The notes under the pieces were generated by a model, which made no database searches, was not told where the DNA came from, and saw nothing but the letters and a program-made list of their open reading frames with translations. From positions 1-9,896 of the forward strand of contig WOZA01000020.1 of the NCBI GenBank assembly GCA_011620505.1: a stretch of DNA of 9,896 nt. Direction: 5' to 3'. The position numbers were made by a program, and so were the translations under genes. Shown here in pieces: positions 1 to 5,921 of this stretch. Position 1 is the first letter of the stretch. The number at the start of each line of letters is the position of its first letter. The DNA comes from Anaerolineaceae bacterium. Its GTDB lineage: Bacteria > Chloroflexota > Anaerolineae > Anaerolineales > Anaerolineaceae.

Positions 1-410
1 CAGTAGCGGTAATCTCCACTGGCATCCAGCAAACGAGCGGCGTTTTCATCGTCCAGCGCTTTCCACCATAAACTGAAAAACATGGTGCGGTTTTCCATTT
101 CTGCCTCGAACTGCTGGAAACGGGCAATGTTGATCTGGGCTGTTTGATCCTGTGTGTTGGCGGAGAAGCTCAGCGAGGCGAAACCATACAGCCGATAGGC
201 AAGCTTGTTCATCTCTTCCAGCTCACGCACCATTTGCAGGAATTTTTCGCTGCTGATCTCAGGCTTCAGCTCTTCGCGCTGGCTTACAAATTTTTCCACG
301 CGGGCTTCGAGGTCCTGATAAGTTTGGTTGATTGCCGGGTCTGAAAAACTCGTAAAGAGTTCGTTCAACTTCCAGCCAGATTGAGTATAAGTGGGGGTAT
401 TTTCGCTCAT
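1..410 (-). CDS. Oligoendopeptidase F-like M3 peptidase, N-terminal part (runs off left edge)
   Basis: The 136 visible codons start at ATG 410 and read MSENTPTYTQSGWKLNELF, followed by a charged helical region (ARVEKFVSQREEL, MVRELEEMNKLAYRLYGFA). The opening W-x-L-x-E-L-F followed by a helical domain with a repeated LYGFASLSFSANTQD-like segment is typical of the N-terminus of oligoendopeptidase F-type zinc metallopeptidases (family M3), cytoplasmic enzymes of about 600 residues that cut short peptides. The catalytic HExxH lies beyond the window and cannot be checked, so the family call rests on the N-terminal domain alone. The start is supported by AAAGGA (417-422) six bases upstream of the ATG. 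There is no signal peptide. The gene appears to be a separate unit, over 260 bp from its minus-strand neighbour, and nothing links it to the phosphorylation cluster. Confidence 0.8.
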   Translation of the reverse strand, partial: MSENTPTYTQSGWKLNELFTSFSDPAINQTYQDLEARVEKFVSQREELKPEISSEKFLQMVRELEEMNKLAYRLYGFASLSFSANTQDQTAQINIARFQQFEAEMENRTMFFSLWWKALDDENAARLLDASGDYRY

Positions 411-524
411 TGATGATCCTTTGCTTAGTTTTAATTTTCTCTATGATAATCCAAGAGAGCCCCCTTGCGCGATAATTACGTACACACCTCTATCCGCATT
501 TCGAATATAGTCATAGTTTATCAA

Positions 525-544
525 ACCCCACCCAGATGTGGGGT
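525..544 (-). terminator. Hairpin, possible weak terminator
   Basis: A perfect 7-bp stem (ACCCCAC 525-531 with GTGGGGT 538-544) encloses a 6-base loop. On the minus strand it is followed only by TTTGAT, a poor U-tract, so termination would be weak or factor-dependent. On the plus strand a CTTTTT run lies 7 bases beyond the stem, but no plus-strand gene precedes it. It sits about 130 bases past the stop of the Pro/Gln-rich gene and directly after the stop (546-548) of a possible histidine-kinase remnant. Confidence 0.5.
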
Positions 545-545
545 G

Positions 546-650
546 TTAGGCTTTTTGGATAGTAACAGATAATTTCGTGCCTCGACCAATAGCTACAGAT
601 TCCACTTGATAAGTTAGCAGCTTTCCTTGACCTTGGTCAACAGCTCGGCT
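546..650 (-). pseudogene. Possible remnant of a histidine kinase C-terminus
   Basis: This minus-strand frame gives about 34 residues before TAA at 546-548, including GKLLTYQVESVAIGRG and TKLSVTIQKA. The pattern G-x-L...VES...GRGTKLSVTI resembles the last strands of a HATPase domain, where histidine kinases commonly read like GG-x-I-x-V-x-S-x-x-G-x-GT-x-F-x-V-x-L-P. The window's own complete kinase ends comparably (KAESPGLGEGTRITVTFK). No start codon or further HATPase motif (N, G1, F or G2 box) is found upstream, where the frame runs into the neighbouring gene, so it cannot be an intact gene. The match is short and may be chance. A hairpin directly after the stop mildly supports it being a former gene end. 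Confidence 0.3.
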
Positions 651-672
651 GTTTGACCTGACAGACCTCCAG

Positions 673-1752
673 TTACTCCCGCGGATCCTGGGGTGGATGG
701 ATAGCCCGCCAACCTGTCACCGGATTATCGGGATGGTTTTGCTGAGGAGGGTTTGGCTGTTGTGGGTAAGGTTGAGCCGGGGGTTGAGGCTGTGGCGGCT
801 GCTGTGGTTGGGGTTGGTAATAGGGAGCTTGTTGATATGCCCCAGGTGCCTGGTAGCCTGGTTGTTGTTGACCATTCGGGTAAACTTGCGGCGCATTGTA
901 AGGTGATTGTTGCGGAGGGGGTGGCGCCGATTGCTGGTAATTTTCATATTGCATACGATTTTGCTGATAGAGGAAAACTGACTGGTCCTGTGAAGGAGGA
1001 TATGCCCCATCTTGTCGCCCATAGGTCTGTGGGTTTTGCTGCGGATTAGTCGGGTATCCCTGCTGGTAGTACCGATTGGGATAAGCATATTCCGGTTGAT
1101 TCTGAAACGATGCTCTCTCAGATTCTTTCGTTGCTTTTGAATAATCCTGCCAGCCAAGAAACCCAGCCACAAGAAATACAAATAGGCCTGCCAATGTACC
1201 ATAAAAACCAATTTCGAATTTGCTGGTTGGAACCGGTTCTTCCATACCAAACAGCGACATCACTGAACCAGCAAGGCGATTGAGGTTCATCAGCAGAGAC
1301 ATGCTCTTACCCTGCGTGAAGAGCACGATTCCCAGGGCTAGTGCCAGGGCAACTATGACAATCCCGAAACTGATATGCGGTTTGCGATTACTCAAAATGC
1401 TTAAGATGACCACCAAAATGGCGGCAATCGGGAAAACATAGAGAATAGGTTTCGCAAAAGCGCGGTTGATTGCGTCGGTGATGCCAGATAGCGCACCTAT
1501 TTCGTTGCCAGATAGAGTGTTCCCTAAGAGCTCTCCCCAGACCTGATTGATGTAATCCAGATCAGATTCCATACCGTAGTCCGAAGGGTCAACGCTCAGC
1601 TTGTAATTTCCCGGTGGGCTTCCAGCAGCTTTCTGGTAACCGGAATATACGATTTCTGTTCCCATGAAGCTCAACGATTCCCATGGGAGAAAGAAACAAA
1701 TTAATATTAGTACTGCTCCCAGTATTGCAATGATTTTGGACAACTTCATCAT
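673..1752 (-). CDS. Four-helix membrane protein with Pro/Gln/Tyr-rich C-terminal tail
   Basis: I do not recognise a named family. Four hydrophobic segments are visible at about residues 6-24, 103-121, 127-146 and 181-201. The first ends in FFLPWESL and is followed by a loop of about 75 residues. The last 158 residues form a low-complexity tail rich in Pro, Gln, Tyr and Asn (QQPPQPQPPAQPYPQQ, YQQAPYYQPQPQQ). An even number of helices and a positively charged N-terminus (KLSK) suggest that both ends are cytoplasmic. It shares architecture and the FLPW motif with the gene just upstream, so the two are probably paralogues in one operon (71 bases apart). Two tandem ATGs exist; AGGAGG at 1755-1760 is two bases from the first (1752) and five from the second (1749), so translation may really start at 1749. 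The tail could be a scaffold or a target of the neighbouring kinase and phosphatase; this is inference. Confidence 0.85.
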   Translation of the reverse strand: MMKLSKIIAILGAVLILICFFLPWESLSFMGTEIVYSGYQKAAGSPPGNYKLSVDPSDYGMESDLDYINQVWGELLGNTLSGNEIGALSGITDAINRAFAKPILYVFPIAAILVVILSILSNRKPHISFGIVIVALALALGIVLFTQGKSMSLLMNLNRLAGSVMSLFGMEEPVPTSKFEIGFYGTLAGLFVFLVAGFLGWQDYSKATKESERASFQNQPEYAYPNRYYQQGYPTNPQQNPQTYGRQDGAYPPSQDQSVFLYQQNRMQYENYQQSAPPPPQQSPYNAPQVYPNGQQQPGYQAPGAYQQAPYYQPQPQQPPQPQPPAQPYPQQPNPPQQNHPDNPVTGWRAIHPPQDPRE

Positions 1753-1760
1753 GACCTCCT
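1753..1760 (-). promoter_or_regulatory. Strong Shine-Dalgarno site favouring the second of two tandem ATGs
   Basis: AAGGAGGT precedes ATGATG on the minus strand. Only two bases separate AGGAGG from the ATG at 1752, while five separate it from the ATG at 1749. The usual spacing therefore favours 1749, shortening the protein by one residue. Confidence 0.6.
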
Positions 1761-1785
1761 TTTATTCCTCTTACAATATTGTTTA

Positions 1786-1816
1786 GCCTGATAGTTTGTG
1801 AATGAACGCATCAGGC
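1786..1816 (-). repeat. Intercistronic inverted repeat between the two membrane-protein genes
   Basis: A 7-bp perfect stem, GCCTGAT (1786-1792) with ATCAGGC (1810-1816), encloses a 17-base loop in the 71-base gap between the two genes. No T-run follows on the minus strand, so it is unlikely to be a terminator. It could stabilise one part of the operon mRNA or reduce read-through, giving the two proteins different levels. Confidence 0.45.
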
Positions 1817-1823
1817 AAAGAAG

Positions 1824-3218
1824 TTAAGACCCAGACACATTATCATCCTCTGTTAAGATTTCATTGTCCAGGTCACTACCGCACCTGGTGATTTCTGGAT
1901 CCTCCAGCGGAGACGTGTAATCTCCACTAGTGTTAGAATCTTCATGCTCCAAAAAAGGTGGATTAGGTAGCGGATTACACACCCGCCCTTGCCTGGGGTT
2001 TTGCAAAGGCAAACCAGTTGGTCGGCGAGAAGTTTGCGGAACTTGGTTCGATCCATTGTACCGAACCCTCTCCCATGGCTTATCCAGAGGGCGCTGCTGA
2101 TTTACATGGTTTTGGGGTGCTTGCCCCTGTGAATTATTTTGCCTGACCTGAGGCGGCTGTTGGTCGAAATTGTTTGGTCCCGGTTGTTGGTCACCAGACC
2201 AGGGCTGCGTAGGATTGAAAGGTGTGTTTTGCGGAGGCTGAATCGGCTGCTGATGACTAACCATGTTTTGGTTAGCTCGAAAGGGTTGTGGCAGTTCCCC
2301 TGCAGATGCCGGCTGGAAATGCCATGGAGATGTTGACGTTGGTTTTGGTGGTAAGTGCCAACCCTGATTTGGGACTGCAGGTCCTGGCTGTGGAGGAGTC
2401 TGATTGTAGGGCAACTGCGGCCGCATTTGCAGTGCAGGTGGAGCCGTCCTGCCCGGGCTTTGAGGAGCTTGCCAGGGCTGCACGTGAGGCCCTGAATATG
2501 GTTGTTGTGGAGGGGTCTGAGCGGGTTGAAATTGAGACCGATTCCATGCAGCAGCCTGACCTTGAGAGTAACCTTGAGGTGGCTGGATTAAACCCGGACC
2601 TGGCACAGGCGGAAGATTGTTAGCAGGTACTTTGTTTTGTTTTTCCACGTCTCTTGAATCAAACACCCAAAGCGATTCCTTTTGACCCTCTGCGGAGTAA
2701 TTTGCTGAAATAGATTCACTGCGCGAACCACCACGGAAGATGAGTATGCCAGAGATTATTACGGCTAAAGCGCCCAGACTCGTGATGAAAAAACCTGCCC
2801 CATAACGAATGTACGAGCCCACATCCACATAAGAACCTCCTTGTCCCCCAATGGCGGTCGAAACCAGCAGAGCGATGCCAGCCACAAGAAGGAAGACTAT
2901 TCCCGAAACGATTGTTAGCAGGATTCCAGATGTTTTTGTCACAGTATTGGATCTGAGCATCAGGGCTGAGGAAACACCGGTGAACGACAATGCAATCAAT
3001 GCAAGAACCAGGAGTATTGCAGGGACGATGAAATAGGATGAATATCCTAACTCTTGTAAAACGTTGCCGCTTCCGGTTCCAAACAGCATCCTCAGAAGAG
3101 AAAAACCAGAAATTGAACACTCTGTGAACATATTCACGGTAATCCATGGTAAAAAATAGCCTAGAATCCCAACGACAGAGCCGCCTAGTGCGATCAAAAG
3201 CGCTTTACTTTTTGCCAT
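1824..3218 (-). CDS. Four-helix membrane protein with long Pro/Gln-rich tail and acidic C-terminus
   Basis: I do not recognise a named family. Hydrophobic segments lie at about residues 5-25 (ending YFLPWITV), 62-80, 97-121 and 141-162. A tail of about 300 residues follows, rich in Pro, Gln and Asn with scattered Trp (PWQAPQ, WHLPPKP, WHFQP, PWSGDQQ). The last 40 residues change character: acidic and Ser/Thr-rich (HEDSNTSGDYTSPLEDPE, SDLDNEILTEDD). The four-helix plan, short positive N-terminus and FLPW after helix 1 match the downstream gene, which suggests duplication. The start at 3218 is supported by GGGAGG five bases upstream. It is the first gene of a minus-strand operon, with a -10-like TGGTAAAAT upstream, and is divergent from the vWA-phosphatase-kinase operon. 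The acidic Ser/Thr tail is a plausible phosphoacceptor for that kinase, by inference only. Confidence 0.85.
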   Translation of the reverse strand: MAKSKALLIALGGSVVGILGYFLPWITVNMFTECSISGFSLLRMLFGTGSGNVLQELGYSSYFIVPAILLVLALIALSFTGVSSALMLRSNTVTKTSGILLTIVSGIVFLLVAGIALLVSTAIGGQGGSYVDVGSYIRYGAGFFITSLGALAVIISGILIFRGGSRSESISANYSAEGQKESLWVFDSRDVEKQNKVPANNLPPVPGPGLIQPPQGYSQGQAAAWNRSQFQPAQTPPQQPYSGPHVQPWQAPQSPGRTAPPALQMRPQLPYNQTPPQPGPAVPNQGWHLPPKPTSTSPWHFQPASAGELPQPFRANQNMVSHQQPIQPPQNTPFNPTQPWSGDQQPGPNNFDQQPPQVRQNNSQGQAPQNHVNQQRPLDKPWERVRYNGSNQVPQTSRRPTGLPLQNPRQGRVCNPLPNPPFLEHEDSNTSGDYTSPLEDPEITRCGSDLDNEILTEDDNVSGS

Positions 3219-3246
3219 TCATTCCTCCCACACACGCTGGTGAGTT

Positions 3247-3274
3247 ATTTTACCATTAACAGGCTCTTTTTGAA
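3247..3274 (-). promoter_or_regulatory. Putative promoter of the membrane-protein operon (extended -10)
   Basis: On the minus strand TGGTAAAAT (3255-3247) gives an extended -10 (TGG) with hexamer TAAAAT at 3247-3252. A partial -35, TTCAAA (3269-3274), lies 16 bases upstream and matches four of six consensus positions. The start would fall near 3240, giving a leader of about 20 bases that holds the Shine-Dalgarno site. The same nine-base motif appears in the opposite direction at 3308-3316. Confidence 0.5.
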
Positions 3275-3283
3275 CCCATTCAG

Positions 3284-3314
3284 TTTACCACCAATTTGAG
3301 GTTTTTGTGGTAAA
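3284..3314. repeat. Inverted repeat TTTACCAC/GTGGTAAA, operator candidate
   Basis: An 8-bp perfect inverted repeat (3284-3291 and 3307-3314) with a 15-base spacer overlaps the plus-strand -10 element. A third half-site, TTTACCA, lies at 3249-3255 on the minus-strand -10. Half-sites that overlap both promoters could bind a common regulator, but part of the similarity may simply come from the two extended -10 sequences being alike. Confidence 0.45.
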
Positions 3315-3316
3315 AT
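3308..3316 (+). promoter_or_regulatory. Putative extended -10 promoter of the vWA-phosphatase-kinase operon
   Basis: TGGTAAAAT provides the TGn extension plus a TAAAAT hexamer (3311-3316). No good -35 is seen 16-18 bases upstream (the sequence there is CCACCA), as is common for extended -10 promoters. Transcription would begin near 3323, leaving a leader of about 170 bases before the vWA start codon. Confidence 0.45.
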
Positions 3317-3324
3317 TTCATAAC

Positions 3325-3361
3325 TTGAGCAAGACTGGGGAAATTGTCAGACTGTGCTCAA
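3325..3361 (+). repeat. Stem-loop near the predicted 5' end of the operon mRNA
   Basis: TTGAGCA (3325-3331) pairs with TGCTCAA (3355-3361) around a 23-base loop. It lies within a few bases of the predicted transcription start, where it could protect the transcript end or serve regulation. The rest of the leader (3362-3480) shows no recognisable riboswitch and no convincing gene. Confidence 0.35.
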
Positions 3362-3492
3362 TCAACCAAGCATGACCTTACTTTTACAAGAGAAACTTCA
3401 GATGGTTTACAGCCCTCTGTGGATCAGTCAAAGTCAGAACTTAACAATTGAAGAAGGTTACAAAATAAGCACCTCAAATAAAAGGAGCCAAC

Positions 3493-4245
3493 ATGCCATA
3501 CGAAACTTTAGCAAGCAGTCAATCGCCCGCTCTAATCATATACGCACTCGACGTCAGCGGTTCAATGTCCACCTTCATGGCGGGCAAACGCCGTATCGAT
3601 CTCGTCATGGAAGCCTTGAGCGCCACCCTTCAACAAATGGTCTTTCGCTGTACGAAAGGGCAACAAATCTCACAAAGATACCTGATTGCCATGTTTGCTT
3701 ACAGCGACCAGGTTTATGACATCCTTGGTGGGGTTCGCTACATTGATGAGGTTGCCAGCCTGGGCGTACCCGAACTGAACACCATGCGGTCCACCGCGAC
3801 CGACCAGGTTTTCCTGGCTGTTGAGGACTTGCTGCAAAATTACCTCCCATCACTGCAGTACTGTCCCGCACCCTTGGTTTGCCACATGACAGACGGAGAA
3901 TACACCGGACAGGATCCCGAACCGATCACTCAAAGGATCATGGCTATGGGAAACTATGATGGCAATGTTCTGATCGAGAATATCTTTATTTCAGACAATA
4001 TCCTCTCAGATCCCATTTATGACCCAAGTGAATGGCCAGGGATCCAAGACAATACCAACCTTCGAACAAAATACGCCGCAAAACTTCAGCGTATGTCCTC
4101 CCGTATTCCTGAGTCTTATCGGGTCATGATGGCGGAAAGTGGTTACGCCATTCAACCAGGAGCTTACATGATGCTTCCAGGTAACACCCCGGATCTAATT
4201 CAGATGGGTTTTGTTATGTCTATGTCGACTCCTGTTGCACAGTAG
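3493..4245 (+). CDS. TerY-like von Willebrand factor A domain protein
   Basis: This 250-residue protein is almost entirely one vWA domain. The metal-ion-dependent adhesion site (MIDAS) is intact: D20-V-S22-G-S24 (DVSGSM), a Thr at 101 or 103 (RSTATD), and D134 in HMTDGEYT. There is no signal peptide or membrane segment, so it is probably cytoplasmic. TerY-like vWA proteins encoded beside a PP2C phosphatase and a kinase form the TerY-P triad, where the vWA domain is thought to assemble protein partners through a bound divalent metal; the biochemical role is poorly known. AAAGGAG (3481-3487) five bases before ATG supports the start. It is first in its operon, five bases before the phosphatase gene. 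The domain call is firm, the triad role is inferred from neighbours, and the true partner is unknown. Confidence 0.88.
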   Translation: MPYETLASSQSPALIIYALDVSGSMSTFMAGKRRIDLVMEALSATLQQMVFRCTKGQQISQRYLIAMFAYSDQVYDILGGVRYIDEVASLGVPELNTMRSTATDQVFLAVEDLLQNYLPSLQYCPAPLVCHMTDGEYTGQDPEPITQRIMAMGNYDGNVLIENIFISDNILSDPIYDPSEWPGIQDNTNLRTKYAAKLQRMSSRIPESYRVMMAESGYAIQPGAYMMLPGNTPDLIQMGFVMSMSTPVAQ

Positions 4246-4250
4246 TCTTT

Positions 4251-5921
4251 ATGAACGTCGAAGCACTGCAGACTGATCAACAAAGAAAGACTCCCATAAG
4301 TAATGGGCCTAAAACTGCGCCATTCTTCTTTAGATTTGGCCAGGATCGGTCTCGTGATAGCCAGAAATCAGATCAACCCGGACAGGATTGCATCTCAGTT
4401 CGATGGACAGCAACACGCCTTGCAGCAACATTGTGTGATGGGGTCAGTCAATCCTTTTTTGGCGAACTTGCGGCTGCTGAACTCTCAAACAAACTTTCTC
4501 AATTTCTGCTTGCCCTCCCAAATGAGAGCGACCCAAACCTCCTTCACGACACTATCCGGGATTATCTCGACACGCTCTCTTCAACTTTTTCACAAACTGT
4601 GGAAGGGTATTCGCTCGAACATGTTGAACCAGCATTCCTTCGAACCGTCCTGGAGAAAAAACGTTACCTTGGCAGCGAAGCTGTTTTCTCAGCCGTCCTA
4701 CTGGACAAAAGGACAGATCGCGTTTTGTTTGTTTGGGCTGGTGATTGCCGGCTACGCCTTTGGCTGCGCGGTGAGGAGGTAACCAGGGAGCTATTGAGTA
4801 CAGAGACCTTCATAACGCAGGAAAGATGGTCTTCAAGTAAAGGTGTTATCGGTAACCTGCACTTGGCTTTGTACCCTTTTTCCAGTTTTGACACGATCAT
4901 AAGTTACTCTGATGGACTGGCATTGATCGATGAAAAACCAAACATTTTCCAGGAAAACAACGTCGCAATCGAGCATTATATCAGCCAGACTAAATCATTA
5001 GCTTCGAGTGATGATGTAAGTTTTCTTCAGATATCCACACTTCCTGCTGATACTATTCAGGAAAATTTAGTCGCCCAACTCCCCGAACTACGGGTGATGG
5101 AACAAGCAGCATCCGATTATGTCCAATTTCAATGGCAGAATTTGCCGCAGGTATTATCCTGGGAGGTCGTGGCTGATAGTGAGACCGGGTTTGCGAAACT
5201 TGAGGCATCAAAAAATATCGTAAAAGTACCAAAAGCAGAAATTCCTTCTGAAGGAGCATGGTTGGCATATCGGGGAAAGACCAGCGACGGTTTTTCACCC
5301 TGGTCGTCCTGGAAATTCTATCAACCACCAAGAACTTCAAAGAATGATGAAACTGGAATTTCCGGCCAAAATGCGCTTTTGCCCCCAACTCAGTCCCCAC
5401 AAACAGGTTACGTTCCCCTTCCCGTAACAAACAACACTTACCCGGCTGGATCCGGCACACCACATATGCCGTCTTATAATGGCTCGACCGATAGATATTC
5501 TCACAAAGGACCAATTCAGACCCTATCTGGGGGGACACTATCAGACCGAAGATGGCAGTATGCTCTGTTGGCACTCCTCATAGGAGTTGTTGTCATGGGA
5601 TACTTCCTAATTTTTGGCGATAAAGAAGAAGATATGGAGTTTACCCAGCCAAATCCACAAACCCCTTTTATTTTGAATACCCCAATTTCCAACTCGCGCA
5701 CCGTAGACACTGTAACTGTGACTGAAATTCCTGCAACTGATGACGCTGATGTTAATGAAGTTCCTGAAACGTCTACTCCTTTAATAACAGGCAACTCAGA
5801 TATTCCTGAGATATTACTAGACAATAATGAAATTGAAAAACCTGTTGTTTTCAGCCTTGAAGAGACCGCTATCAGCCGACTAATTTTTATTAGGAGGGAA
5901 ACTTGTTTCTCCCTAAAGTAA
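4251..5921 (+). CDS. PP2C-type Ser/Thr phosphatase with fibronectin III-like domain and membrane anchor
   Basis: Residues ~25-262 form a PP2C fold, a metal-dependent Ser/Thr phosphatase. Visible motifs are D46 (GQDCIS), D63-G64 (LCDGVSQSFFG), GSEAVFSAVLL (141-151), AGDCRLRLW (163-171), YSDGLALI (219-226) and SSDDVSFLQI (252-261). The metal-binding Asp residues (D46, D63, D221, D255) seem present, so it is probably active. Residues ~280-360, ending DGFSPWSSWKFYQP, look like a fibronectin III-type beta domain. A Pro/Ser/Gly/Asn-rich linker follows (~361-430), then a transmembrane helix (~436-456) and about 100 residues of acidic Ser/Thr-rich tail, presumably outside. The enzyme would therefore sit on the inner membrane face. 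No Shine-Dalgarno site precedes the ATG, five bases after the vWA stop, so translational coupling is likely. Its 3' end overlaps the kinase gene by 19 bases. It would be expected to reverse the kinase's phosphorylation. Confidence 0.85.
   Translation: MNVEALQTDQQRKTPISNGPKTAPFFFRFGQDRSRDSQKSDQPGQDCISVRWTATRLAATLCDGVSQSFFGELAAAELSNKLSQFLLALPNESDPNLLHDTIRDYLDTLSSTFSQTVEGYSLEHVEPAFLRTVLEKKRYLGSEAVFSAVLLDKRTDRVLFVWAGDCRLRLWLRGEEVTRELLSTETFITQERWSSSKGVIGNLHLALYPFSSFDTIISYSDGLALIDEKPNIFQENNVAIEHYISQTKSLASSDDVSFLQISTLPADTIQENLVAQLPELRVMEQAASDYVQFQWQNLPQVLSWEVVADSETGFAKLEASKNIVKVPKAEIPSEGAWLAYRGKTSDGFSPWSSWKFYQPPRTSKNDETGISGQNALLPPTQSPQTGYVPLPVTNNTYPAGSGTPHMPSYNGSTDRYSHKGPIQTLSGGTLSDRRWQYALLALLIGVVVMGYFLIFGDKEEDMEFTQPNPQTPFILNTPISNSRTVDTVTVTEIPATDDADVNEVPETSTPLITGNSDIPEILLDNNEIEKPVVFSLEETAISRLIFIRRETCFSLK
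5892..5898 (+). promoter_or_regulatory. Strong Shine-Dalgarno site that decides a TTG start
   Basis: AGGAGGG lies four bases before TTG at 5903, inside the end of the phosphatase gene. No ATG or GTG with a comparable site exists in the kinase frame, and the TTG keeps the conserved N-terminal kinase region, so TTG is the likely start. Confidence 0.7.

Noticed and set aside
753..1049. Plus-strand open frame rich in Val, Ala and Gly opposite the first Pro/Gln-rich tail
   Set aside because: It is the antisense of the Pro/Gln codons in the tail, which rarely yield stops on the other strand. It has no Shine-Dalgarno site or recognisable domain.
717..1250. Minus-strand 177-residue frame overlapping the first membrane-protein gene
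   Set aside because: It is an out-of-frame reading of the same repeat-like codons, with no ribosome site and no domain.
2288..2623. Plus-strand 111-residue open frame opposite the second Pro/Gln-rich tail
   Set aside because: Same effect of low-complexity composition. The minus-strand frame has a start site, membrane helices and a paralogue, so this is a shadow.
673..3218. Possible tandem repeats or a surface adhesin in the Pro/Gln-rich tails
   Set aside because: No fixed repeat unit is seen, only biased composition, and there is no cell-wall anchor or cleavable signal peptide. The even number of helices argues for a cytoplasmic tail.
3354..3719. Plus-strand 121-residue frame spanning the leader and the start of the vWA gene
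   Set aside because: It starts at a GTG without a Shine-Dalgarno site and its second half is out of frame with the clear vWA domain. It is treated as leader, not a gene.
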